Shown here piece by piece: positions 20,105 through 27,709 of a stretch of DNA of 64,000 nt (position 1 is the stretch's first letter; every line of letters starts with the position of its first letter). The DNA lies in the NCBI GenBank assembly GCA_024742765.1, contig JANSXT010000010.1, forward strand, positions 62,001-126,000. Direction: 5' to 3'. Below the pieces are notes generated by a model. It did not search any database. It saw nothing but the letters and a program-made list of their open reading frames with translations, and had not been told where the DNA came from. Made by a program: the position numbers and the translations under genes. This stretch comes from Phyllobacteriaceae bacterium (GTDB lineage Bacteria; Pseudomonadota; Alphaproteobacteria; Rhizobiales; Rhizobiaceae).

Positions 20105-21916
20105 ATGACTGGATCACGAGAAGTTGGCCCCGCCGCCACAGCGCAGAACCAGATCTTCGACCTGGTGATGATCAAGCCGACACACTATGACCGCGATGGC
20201 TACCCCATCCAATGGCTGAGATCGGCCATTCCCTCCAACACGCTCGCATCGCTGAACGGGCTGGCCGAGGACGCCCGCGCCCGTAACGTTCTGGGCCCGC
20301 AGACCGAGCTTCGGCTGCATACCTATGACGAGACGAACCGCCGGGTCGACACCAGGCGGATCATCCGGATGATCCGCAAATCCGGCGGACAGTGCCTGAT
20401 TGCGCTGGTCGGCGTGCAGTCCAACCAGTTTCCCCGCGCCGTCGACCTGGCCCGCCCCTTTGTGGCGGCTGGCCTTCCTGTCTGTATCGGCGGATTTCAC
20501 ATCTCCGGCTGCATCGCGATGCTGCCAGAACTGCCGGCCGACATCCGCCAGGCACAGGAAATGGGCATCTCCTTCTTCGCCGGCGAAGCCGAGGAAGGCC
20601 GTTTCGATGCAGTCCTGCGCGACGCCATGGCCGGTCAATTGGCGCCGCTCTACAACCACATGAACGATCTGCCGAACCTGCAGGGCGAGCCGGCGCCCAT
20701 CCTGCCGCAAAAGCATCTGAGCCGGACCGCCGGGTCCCTGTCGAGTTTCGATCTGGGGCGCGGCTGCCCCTATCAGTGCTCGTTCTGCACGATCATCAAT
20801 GTCCAGGGCCGCAAGAGCCGGTTTCGCTCGCCCGATGATCTGGAGCGCATCATCCGCGAGAACTATGCACAGGACATTCGCCGGTTCTTCATCACCGACG
20901 ACAATTTCGCCCGCAACCGCGATTGGGAGGCGTTGTTTGACCGGCTGATCGCGTTGCGCGAGGGCGACTGCCCGAACATCGGGTTCACCATTCAAGTCGA
21001 CACGCTCTGCCACAAAATCCCGAATTTCATCGAAAAGGCATCGCAAGCCGGCGTCCGGCGCGTGTTCATCGGGCTTGAGAACATCAACCCAACCAACCTT
21101 ATCGCCGCCAAGAAGATGCAGAACAAGATCACCGACTACCGGGAGATGCTTCAGAAATGGCGCGACCATGGCGCGATCACGGCGGCAGGGTACATTCTTG
21201 GCTTTGACGGTGACACGAAGGAAACCATCCTCAGGGACGTGGAGATCATCAAGCGCGAACTGCCGCTCGATATTCTCGAATTCTTCTACCTGACGCCGCT
21301 GCCCGGCTCCGAGGACCACAAGAACCTGCTGCTGGACGGCGTGTGGATGGACCCGGACATGAACAAATACGACCTGTTCAACCGCGTCACGCACCATCCG
21401 CACATGTCCGACGCCGAATGGGAGGAGGCCTATCAGGCAGCCTGGGAGGCGTTCTACTCCCGCGAGCATATCCGGACGGTGCTGCAAAGGGTGGCCGCCA
21501 ATCCCGTCGGCCGGCCGAGCACAACGCTGACGACGCTGCTGTGGTTCAAGCTGGTCAGCGCACATGAAGGCGTTCATCCGCTCGAAGGCGGCGCCCTGAG
21601 GATCAAGCATCGCCGCGACCGGCGGCATGGGCTGCCGCGCGAGAACCCGCTGGTCTTCTATCCCAAATACTGGGTCGGGAGCGTCGTGAAGGGCTGGCGC
21701 TACCTGACCGAGTATCGGGCGTGCAAGGCCATTCTCGATGAGGTGCTCAAGTCACCCGATCGCTACGCCTACACGGACCTTGCCATCGAGCCTCCGGAAG
21801 CGGACGAGTTCGATGCGCTCGATCTCTATCACGCGACCGCCGGCGGCGAGGATGCGGTTGCGCGCAAGCGGCGCAACGATGCGATCCGTGAGGAGGTCAA
21901 ACTGGCCGACGCGTAA
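20105..21916 (+). CDS. B12-binding-domain-like radical SAM protein of unknown substrate
   Basis: 603 residues. The radical SAM cluster motif is CPYQCSFC (Cys221, Cys225, Cys228), followed by ITDDNFARN, a GFTIQVD strand and VFIGLENINP. The first 200 residues resemble the degenerate cobalamin-binding region of BchE/HpnJ-type enzymes (FDLVMIKPTH, VGVQSNQFPRAVDLARPF, VCIGGFHISGC), but the DxHxxG base-off motif is not evident. The last 150 residues are basic and helical with no recognised fold. The ATG follows GGGGGAGAGG. No neighbour points to a pathway, and the next genes downstream are small secreted or membrane proteins. It could act on a lipid, hopanoid or tetrapyrrole; I cannot choose between these. 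Confidence 0.75.
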   Translation: MTGSREVGPAATAQNQIFDLVMIKPTHYDRDGYPIQWLRSAIPSNTLASLNGLAEDARARNVLGPQTELRLHTYDETNRRVDTRRIIRMIRKSGGQCLIALVGVQSNQFPRAVDLARPFVAAGLPVCIGGFHISGCIAMLPELPADIRQAQEMGISFFAGEAEEGRFDAVLRDAMAGQLAPLYNHMNDLPNLQGEPAPILPQKHLSRTAGSLSSFDLGRGCPYQCSFCTIINVQGRKSRFRSPDDLERIIRENYAQDIRRFFITDDNFARNRDWEALFDRLIALREGDCPNIGFTIQVDTLCHKIPNFIEKASQAGVRRVFIGLENINPTNLIAAKKMQNKITDYREMLQKWRDHGAITAAGYILGFDGDTKETILRDVEIIKRELPLDILEFFYLTPLPGSEDHKNLLLDGVWMDPDMNKYDLFNRVTHHPHMSDAEWEEAYQAAWEAFYSREHIRTVLQRVAANPVGRPSTTLTTLLWFKLVSAHEGVHPLEGGALRIKHRRDRRHGLPRENPLVFYPKYWVGSVVKGWRYLTEYRACKAILDEVLKSPDRYAYTDLAIEPPEADEFDALDLYHATAGGEDAVARKRRNDAIREEVKLADA

Positions 21917-22018
21917 AGCGCTCCTGTCGCTATGTCCGGGCACCACCTCGGCTCGACAACCGGCAATTGTGTGATCGCCGATTGTGTGAAACACTCTGCG
22001 GGCCGGAGGTGCGTCGTG

Positions 22019-22267
22019 ATGAAACGCTGTCTCGCAGTCTTTTTGGCGACCGGGGTTATCGCCCTGTCCACGCCCGTTCTTGCCCAGAAAATGTCTGGAC
22101 CGGACGTGCCCTGCACCTGCCGCTTCAAGGGACAGGACGTCCCGGTCGGTCAGACCATGTGCCTCGACCTGCCGTCCGGCGACGTGCTGGCGACATGTGG
22201 ACGCGTGCTCAACAACACCGCGTGGAAACCCTTGCAGCAGGGCTGCCCGGTTCCGGGCCTGTCATGA
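22019..22267 (+). CDS. Small secreted cysteine-rich protein, unknown
   Basis: An 82-residue protein with a clear signal peptide (MKRCLAVFLATGVIALSTPVLAQ). The mature part of about 60 residues carries Cys in CTC, then MCLD, ATCG and QGCP, so five cysteines that could form disulfides or bind a ligand in the periplasm. A GGAGGT ribosome site lies 9-10 bases before the ATG; a GTG one codon earlier is also in frame. It follows the radical SAM gene by 102 bases. I do not recognise a family beyond a resemblance to short uncharacterised rhizobial secreted proteins. Confidence 0.65.
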   Translation: MKRCLAVFLATGVIALSTPVLAQKMSGPDVPCTCRFKGQDVPVGQTMCLDLPSGDVLATCGRVLNNTAWKPLQQGCPVPGLS

Positions 22268-22289
22268 CCGCCGCCCGCTCGAGCTATGC

Positions 22290-22520
22290 ATGAGTAGTCA
22301 GGAAGCGGTTCACAACGAGCGGATCAAGCTCACAGCCAATTATCTGAACGGCACCGCGATAGCGATTCTGGCAATTGGCGGGTTTGCCCCGGTGGTGTCC
22401 TATGCCACGAACACACGTAGCGATCCCGTCGAGATCATTGCCACGGTGAGCGTTGGCTGTCTTATCACGAGCAGCTTTTTGCACTATATTGTCCGCAGAT
22501 CATTGGGCAGAATGCGATGA
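22290..22520 (+). CDS. Small two-helix membrane protein, unknown
   Basis: A 76-residue protein with two predicted membrane helices (about 20-40, NGTAIAILAIGGFAPVVSYA, and about 48-68, IIATVSVGCLITSSFLHYIV) and a basic C-terminus (RRSLGRMR). The N-terminal HNERIKLTANYLNGTAIA pattern recalls short uncharacterised alphaproteobacterial membrane proteins. It starts 22 bases after the previous gene, and its stop codon overlaps the start of a 30-codon ORF by ATGA, so the two are probably translated together. Confidence 0.6.
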   Translation: MSSQEAVHNERIKLTANYLNGTAIAILAIGGFAPVVSYATNTRSDPVEIIATVSVGCLITSSFLHYIVRRSLGRMR

Positions 22521-22609
22521 CAGACGTTGAATTCCTGATCGCTGCCAGCATCATCCCTATCGGTTCGGTACTGATGGGGCTGGTAATACTGTTTTTGACG
22601 CAGGACTAG
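22517..22609 (+). CDS. 30-residue membrane micro-protein, translationally coupled
   Basis: A 31-codon ORF (30 residues) starting at the ATG that overlaps the previous gene's stop as ATGA. It encodes a single hydrophobic helix (LIAASIIPIGSVLMGLVILF) flanked by acidic residues at both ends (MTDVEF and TQD). It is below the usual gene-calling length. Support comes from the overlap geometry and the strongly membrane-like composition; no homologue is known to me. It may be a partner of the two-helix protein upstream. Confidence 0.5.
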   Translation: MTDVEFLIAASIIPIGSVLMGLVILFLTQD

Positions 22610-22617
22610 CCGCCGCC

Positions 22618-22637
22618 GGAGCCAGCCATTCGGCTCC
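22618..22637. terminator. Weak hairpin between convergent genes
   Basis: GGAGCC pairs with GGCTCC around an eight-base loop, in the 42-base gap between the 30-codon ORF and the end of exoR. There is no T-run on either side, so termination is uncertain. Confidence 0.3.
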
Positions 22638-22651
22638 GTGAAACAACGGCC

Positions 22652-23461
22652 TCAGCGGCTCGCCATTTCCTCGGCCAGCACCATCGCGGTGCGGCGGTCG
22701 GCCTCCGACGACAGCGCGAATGCTTCCTCGTGGACGGGCCGGATCCAGGCCCGGTCCTGCGGCCCGGCCCGGTTGAGGGCGGCCGTCAGCATCGACAGGC
22801 CGCGCACGGTCTGGCCGCGCTCGAACAGCATCTGGCCGAGCATGGCTTGCGCGCCGACATGGCCCTTGCCGGCCGAAAGGTTGAACCAGCGCGCGGCTTG
22901 ACGCGGATCGGCATGGCCGCCCTCGCCGTAGAGCAGCATGCGGCCTAGTTCGAACTGGGCGTTGGGCTCGCCAAAATTGGCCGCCGCCTGCCAGTAGAGT
23001 TCGCGCGCCTGCGCCGGATTGGCCACCACGGGCGAATTGGGAATGCCGCGCTGCACATAGCTGGCAAGCGAGACCAGCGCATTGGCGACGAACGTGGATT
23101 CCTGCGAGCCGGGCGCTGCGCCCTCGCGCACGATGCCCTGAAACAGCTTGAAGGCTTCGTAATCGTTTTCGGCAACGCCGTCGCCGGCGGCATACATGTG
23201 CGCCAGCTTCCAGCGGGCGCCGGAATGGCCCTGTTCTGCGGCATCGCGATAGGCGCGGAAGGCCTCGTCCTTGTTGCCGCTCTGATAGGCGGTAAAGCCG
23301 AACCGGAACAGCGACCGAATGCTGTTATGGGCGGGTGCCGACGACACCCCGCCCTGCTCGTCGAACGCATGGGCCGCCGGGACGGCGGCTGCGGCAACAC
23401 ACGCCGCAAGGCCGAGGGCGAGAACGCCCCCGAACCAGTCCTTGAACGCAAACTGCGACAT
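22652..23461 (-). CDS. exoR: Periplasmic exopolysaccharide regulator ExoR (Sel1 repeats)
   Basis: A 269-residue protein with a signal peptide (cleavage near AAHA/FDEQ) and Sel1-type TPR repeats across the mature part: LFRFGFTAYQSGNKDEAFRAY, GHSGARWKLAHMYAAGDGVAENDYEAFKLF, PNAQFELGRMLLYGEGG, GHVGAQAMLGQMLF. Length, signal peptide and the AENDYEAFK and RGIP(N/D)SPV blocks match Sinorhizobium ExoR. In Sinorhizobium, ExoR binds and represses the ExoS(ChvG)-ChvI two-component system in the periplasm until proteolysis releases it, controlling succinoglycan, motility and acid response. Its ATG overlaps the ilvD stop by one base (TGATG), implying coupled translation. The sensor genes are not in the window. 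Confidence 0.88.
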   Translation of the reverse strand: MSQFAFKDWFGGVLALGLAACVAAAAVPAAHAFDEQGGVSSAPAHNSIRSLFRFGFTAYQSGNKDEAFRAYRDAAEQGHSGARWKLAHMYAAGDGVAENDYEAFKLFQGIVREGAAPGSQESTFVANALVSLASYVQRGIPNSPVVANPAQARELYWQAAANFGEPNAQFELGRMLLYGEGGHADPRQAARWFNLSAGKGHVGAQAMLGQMLFERGQTVRGLSMLTAALNRAGPQDRAWIRPVHEEAFALSSEADRRTAMVLAEEMASR

Positions 23462-25185
23462 CAAATGTCCGCGTAACACTGTTTTTCCTTCGCCCCGCCC
23501 GGATGGGTCACCGCGCCATGGCGCGCATCGCCAACCGTCTGGGCATATTTCCATAGCGTGCCGGACGTGTAGTCCGTCTCACGCGGTTTCCATTCCTTGC
23601 GGCGCGCCGCCAGTTCGTCCTCGCTCAGCGCCACATCCAGTATCCCCTCGACGGCATCGATGGTGATCTCGTCGCCATCGCGCAACAGCCCGATCGGCCC
23701 ACCGACCGCCGCTTCCGGCCCGACATGGCCAATGCAGAAGCCGCGCGTCGCCCCCGAAAAGCGGCCATCGGTGATCAGCGCCACCTTGTCGCCCATGCCC
23801 TGGCCATAGATCGCCGCCGTCGTCGACAGCATCTCCCGCATGCCGGGTCCCCCCTTCGGACCCTCAAAACGGATCACCAGCACCTCACCGGCCTCATACT
23901 TGCCGTCGCGGACGGCCTCAAAGCACGCTTCCTCACTGTCGAAACAGCGCGCCGGGCCGGTGAATTTCAGCCGCTGCATGCCGGCGACCTTCACGATCGC
24001 CCCGTCCGGCGCCAGATTGCCCTTCAGCCCGACAACGCCACCTGTCTTGGTGATCGCCTTGTCGACCGGATAGACAACGTCCTGCTCGTCGTTCCAGCGC
24101 ACATGCTCCATGTTTTCGGCCAAAGTGCGGCCAGTCACGGTCATGCAATCGCCATGCAGGAAGCCACCGTCGAAAAGCGCCTTCATCAGGAGCGGAATGC
24201 CGCCGGCCTCGAACATATCCTTGGCGACATATTTGCCGCCCGGCTTGAGGTCCGCCACATAGGGCGTCTTCTTGAAGATCTCGGCGACGTCGAACAGATC
24301 GAATTCAATGCCGCATTCATGGGCGATCGCCGGCAGGTGCAGGGCCGCATTGGTCGACCCGCCCGATGCGGCAACGACCGCTGCGGCATTTTCCAGCGCC
24401 TTGCGCGTGACGATGTCGCGCGGGCGGATGTTGCGGGCGATCAGTTCCATCACCTTTTCGCCGGCGGCGAAGCCGAACCGGTCGCGAATTTCGTAAGGCG
24501 CCGGCGCGCCGCACGAATAGGGCAGCGAAAGGCCGATCGCCTCGGCAACGGTGGCCATCGTGTTGGCGGTGAACTGCGCCCCGCACGAGCCTGCCGACGG
24601 GCAGGCCACCTGCTCGAGCTCGGCCAGATCGTCATCGCTCAGATTGCCGACCGAATGCTGGCCCACAGCCTCGAAAACATCCTGCACCGTCACCTGCCGG
24701 CCCTTGAAGGTGCCGGGCAGGATCGAGCCGCCATAGATGAAGACGGACGGCACGTTCAGCCGCACCATGGACATCATCATGCCCGGAAGCGACTTGTCGC
24801 AGCCCGCAAGACCGACAAGCGCGTCATAGCAATGGCCGCGCATCGTCAGTTCGACCGAATCGGCGATCACGTCGCGCGAGACGAGCGAGGCCTTCATGCC
24901 CTGATGGCCCATGGCAATGCCGTCGGTGACGGTGATCGTGCAGAATTCGCGCGGCGTGCCATTGGCCGCGGCAACGCCCTTTTTGACCACCTGTGCCTGC
25001 CGCATCAGCGCAATGTTGCAGGGCGCGGCCTCGTTCCAGCATGAGGCGACGCCGACCAGCGGCTGCGCGATCTCCTCGGACGACAAACCCATCGCATAAA
25101 GATAGGAGCGGTGCGGCGCACGCGCCGGCCCGACCGTCGTGTAACGGCTGGGCAGTTTGGATTTGTCGAATACAGGCTTGTCCAT
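23461..25185 (-). CDS. ilvD: Dihydroxy-acid dehydratase
   Basis: A 574-residue IlvD/Edd-family Fe-S dehydratase in valine, isoleucine and pantothenate synthesis. The cluster cysteines are seen in [24 protein letters not shown] and [16 protein letters not shown]. The C-terminal [13 protein letters not shown] and [22 protein letters not shown] blocks are typical of IlvD rather than 6-phosphogluconate dehydratase; sugar-acid dehydratases share the fold, but the pattern here fits IlvD. The ATG at 25185 is preferred over a start 12 codons upstream. exoR follows with a one-base overlap. Confidence 0.93.
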   Translation of the reverse strand: MDKPVFDKSKLPSRYTTVGPARAPHRSYLYAMGLSSEEIAQPLVGVASCWNEAAPCNIALMRQAQVVKKGVAAANGTPREFCTITVTDGIAMGHQGMKASLVSRDVIADSVELTMRGHCYDALVGLAGCDKSLPGMMMSMVRLNVPSVFIYGGSILPGTFKGRQVTVQDVFEAVGQHSVGNLSDDDLAELEQVACPSAGSCGAQFTANTMATVAEAIGLSLPYSCGAPAPYEIRDRFGFAAGEKVMELIARNIRPRDIVTRKALENAAAVVAASGGSTNAALHLPAIAHECGIEFDLFDVAEIFKKTPYVADLKPGGKYVAKDMFEAGGIPLLMKALFDGGFLHGDCMTVTGRTLAENMEHVRWNDEQDVVYPVDKAITKTGGVVGLKGNLAPDGAIVKVAGMQRLKFTGPARCFDSEEACFEAVRDGKYEAGEVLVIRFEGPKGGPGMREMLSTTAAIYGQGMGDKVALITDGRFSGATRGFCIGHVGPEAAVGGPIGLLRDGDEITIDAVEGILDVALSEDELAARRKEWKPRETDYTSGTLWKYAQTVGDARHGAVTHPGGAKEKQCYADI

Positions 25186-25441
25186 TGTGGTCCGATCCTT
25201 GTCGCTTGTCCCTTGGGGCAACGCGAAGTCACCCGCCGGGCAGCGCGCATCCGGGTTGCGCGCGGTTTATGACGGAAAAGGGGCGTCCTCCCCCGTACGC
25301 TCCTTAGCGGAAATCTTTGCCGGTAAGTGTTGCCGAATCGTCACAAAGCGTGATGCCCGGGCGCATTTTCTCATGGCCCATGCCGCTTTACGGCCCGTCG
25401 GCGCCATGTCACGCTCGATGCACCGTCAATGGAGCCGCGCC
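25186..25441. other. Divergent ilvD/ggt intergenic region
   Basis: 256 bases with no convincing ORF. It must hold the promoters of both flanking genes. I saw no clear -35/-10 pair, leader-peptide attenuator or riboswitch fold. Confidence 0.5.
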
Positions 25442-27232
25442 ATGATCAACCGAACGCTTCTTGCAACCCTTACCCTCATCGCCCTTCCGCTGGCCGCCCA
25501 TGCTCAGGAAGCGGCCGATGCCGTCGCGCCGGAAGCGACGACCGAGACCGCGTTTGCCGGCACTTCGCCGGCCGTGCAAGCCGCATTGGATGCCAAACAG
25601 TCCGGTCAGGCGATCATCGCGCAGGACTGGATGGTCGCCGCCGCCAACCCGCTGGCCGTCGAAGCGGGTGCGCGCGTGCTGGAGGCCGGAGGTTCGGCGG
25701 CCGATGCGATGGTCGCCGTCCAGGCGGTGCTGGGTCTGGTCGAACCGCAATCGTCCGGGATCGGCGGCGGAGCGTTTCTGGTCTGGTACGATGCAGAAAG
25801 CGAAACCGTGACGACGCTGGACGGACGCGAAACCGCGCCGCTCGCCGCAACGCCGCGCTTGTTCCAGGACGAGGCCGGCGAACCGCTGCAGTTCTTCGAT
25901 GCCGTCGTCGGCGGACGCTCGGTCGGTACGCCCGGAACGCCAGCGCTGATGGAAGAAGCGCATAGGCGTTGGGGCACCGCCAATTGGGGCAGCCTGTTTG
26001 ACGATGCGATCGCCCTCGCCGAAGACGGCTTTTCCGTCTCGCCTCGGCTGGCATCGCTGATCGCCCGCGATGCCGAGCGCCTGTCGCGATTCGAGACGAC
26101 GGCGGCCTACTTCCTGCCCGGCGGCGAGCCGCTTGCCGAAGGTGCCATGCTGCAAAATCCCGAATATGCCCAGACGCTCCGCGCGATGGCCCGCGAAGGC
26201 GCCCGCGCCATCTATGAGGGCCCGATCGCCGAAGCGATTGTCGATACCGTGCGCAACGCGCCCGGCAATCCCGGCGTTCTGTCGCTCGACGATCTCGACC
26301 TTTACGCGGTCAAGGAGCGAGACGCGGTCTGCGTGCCCTATCGCGGGCATGATGTGTGCGGCATGGGACCACCCTCCTCCGGTGCGCTGACGGTCGGCCA
26401 GATCCTCGGCATGCTCGACAATTTCGATCTGGGTGCACTCGGTCCGGACGATCCAGAAAGCTGGCGGCTGATCGGCGATGCTTCGCGCCTCGCCTTCGCC
26501 GATCGTGGCCGCTACATGGCCGACAGCGACTTCGTGCCTGTTCCCGTCACCGGCCTTGTCGATCCGGACTATCTGGCCGAACGCGCCGCGCAGCTTGAGA
26601 CCGATGCCGCACTTACGGACGTCGCACCCGGCGAACCGACCTTCGATCACGCCCTTCTTTGGGCCGATGACGAAGCGCTCGAACTGCCCTCGACCAGCCA
26701 TATCTCGATCGTCGATGCGGCCGGCAATGCGCTGTCCATGACGACGACCATCGAAAATGCCTTCGGCTCGCGGCTGATGGCGCGCGGCTTCCTGCTCAAC
26801 AACGAGCTGACCGATTTTTCCTTCCGCACTCACCGCGACGGCGTGCCGATCGCCAACCGGGTCGAACCGGGAAAACGTCCGCGCTCTTCCATGGCGCCAA
26901 CCATCGTCATGCGCGATGGCGCGCCTGTCCTCGTTATCGGCTCGCCCGGCGGAAGCCGCATCATCGGCTATGTCGCCAAATCGATCATCGCCCATATCGA
27001 CTGGGGTATGAATGTGCAGGAGGCGGTCGCGATGCCGCATCTGGTCAACCGGTTCGGCACCTACGATCTCGAAGACGGGACCGATGCGACGGGTCTGGCC
27101 GAACCGCTTGCCGTCATGGGTTTCGAGACCAATCTGCGCGATCTTAATTCCGGCCTCCACGCCATCGCCATCGGCGACGGGCTTGAGGGCGGTGCCGATC
27201 CGCGCCGCGAGGGCATCGCGCTGGGTCAGTAA
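25442..27232 (+). CDS. ggt: Gamma-glutamyltransferase (periplasmic)
   Basis: A 596-residue N-terminal-nucleophile hydrolase precursor with a signal peptide (MINRTLLATLTLIALPLAAHAQ). It should self-cleave before Thr418 in PSTSHISIVDAAGNALSMTTT, giving a large and a small subunit. Other family blocks are QSSGIGGGAFLVWYDA, GRETAP, MGPPSSGALTVGQIL, FGSRLMARGFLLNNELTDFS, NRVEPGKRPRSSMAPTIV and GSPGGSRII. It hydrolyses glutathione and gamma-glutamyl compounds in the periplasm. No partner genes are adjacent. The ATG at 25442 starts the signal peptide directly. Confidence 0.94.
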   Translation: MINRTLLATLTLIALPLAAHAQEAADAVAPEATTETAFAGTSPAVQAALDAKQSGQAIIAQDWMVAAANPLAVEAGARVLEAGGSAADAMVAVQAVLGLVEPQSSGIGGGAFLVWYDAESETVTTLDGRETAPLAATPRLFQDEAGEPLQFFDAVVGGRSVGTPGTPALMEEAHRRWGTANWGSLFDDAIALAEDGFSVSPRLASLIARDAERLSRFETTAAYFLPGGEPLAEGAMLQNPEYAQTLRAMAREGARAIYEGPIAEAIVDTVRNAPGNPGVLSLDDLDLYAVKERDAVCVPYRGHDVCGMGPPSSGALTVGQILGMLDNFDLGALGPDDPESWRLIGDASRLAFADRGRYMADSDFVPVPVTGLVDPDYLAERAAQLETDAALTDVAPGEPTFDHALLWADDEALELPSTSHISIVDAAGNALSMTTTIENAFGSRLMARGFLLNNELTDFSFRTHRDGVPIANRVEPGKRPRSSMAPTIVMRDGAPVLVIGSPGGSRIIGYVAKSIIAHIDWGMNVQEAVAMPHLVNRFGTYDLEDGTDATGLAEPLAVMGFETNLRDLNSGLHAIAIGDGLEGGADPRREGIALGQ

Positions 27233-27250
27233 GGCGATGTGATCCGGCCG

Positions 27251-27280
27251 CTCTCCTGTGCCGTAACAGAGGCAGGAGAG
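27251..27280 (+). promoter_or_regulatory. Hairpin after ggt that buries a ribosome-binding site
   Basis: CTCTCCTG (27251-27258) is complementary to CAGGAGAG (27273-27280), with two more CC/GG pairs inside. The 3' arm contains GGAGAG, which is the best Shine-Dalgarno sequence for the small ORF starting at 27289. No T-run follows, so it is either a weak ggt terminator or a stem controlling translation of the next ORF. Confidence 0.45.
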
Positions 27281-27288
27281 CGAACGGC

Positions 27289-27483
27289 ATGGCCAAAACA
27301 CTGAAAATCTTTGCCCGCCTACGAGACGCCGCCGGTATCCGGCGGACGGATCCGCCCGCCACGTCGTATCCCCGCACGCCATCGGCACGCGTGAACAGTC
27401 CGTCCACGGTCGGCGCACTGGCATTCCGCGTTCCCGCATCCCATCTGACAAGCGACGCAATTCCGCAAAGGGAGAATTCGTGA
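27289..27483 (+). CDS. Possible 64-residue hypothetical protein
   Basis: The ORF begins MAKTLKIFARLRDAAGIRR after GGAGAG with about 8 bases spacing, and ends with a TGA that overlaps the start of the next small gene. It is basic and contains a Pro/Ser/Thr-rich middle with no recognised domain. The good ribosome site and end-to-start overlap favour it; the composition is not persuasive. It may instead be an untranslated leader for the next gene. Confidence 0.3.
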   Translation: MAKTLKIFARLRDAAGIRRTDPPATSYPRTPSARVNSPSTVGALAFRVPASHLTSDAIPQRENS

Positions 27484-27674
27484 TGACTGCCCGCACCAAC
27501 AAGGCCCTCGACATGGCCCGGATGATGATCAAGCAGGCCAAGCTGCTCAAGGGCGCCGGCCTGATCGCCGAAGCCACTGATCTCGCCAAGCGCGCCATTG
27601 CGATCAACACGCTGGGTCACGAAAGCCTGCGCCTGCAGGTCCAGCCCGTTCGGATCGCCGACCGCCGCCGCTGA
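27483..27674 (+). CDS. Small basic helical protein, unknown
   Basis: 63 residues (from ATG 27483; a GTG one codon upstream is also in frame). AGGGAG lies about 8 bases before the ATG. The sequence is a regular amphipathic helix (TNKALDMARMMIKQAKLLKG, then LIAEATDLAKRAIAIN) with an arginine-rich end. It resembles a single TPR-like hairpin, but I do not recognise a family. It converges on cckA with 35 bases between stops. Confidence 0.55.
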   Translation: MTARTNKALDMARMMIKQAKLLKGAGLIAEATDLAKRAIAINTLGHESLRLQVQPVRIADRRR

Positions 27675-27709
27675 TCGCGCCGTTCGACGGACCGGGCGCT
27701 TCGTCCGGT

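Noticed and set aside
25409-27610. 733-codon minus-strand frame across ggt
   Set aside because: Antisense shadow; ggt has a signal peptide and all catalytic motifs on the plus strand.
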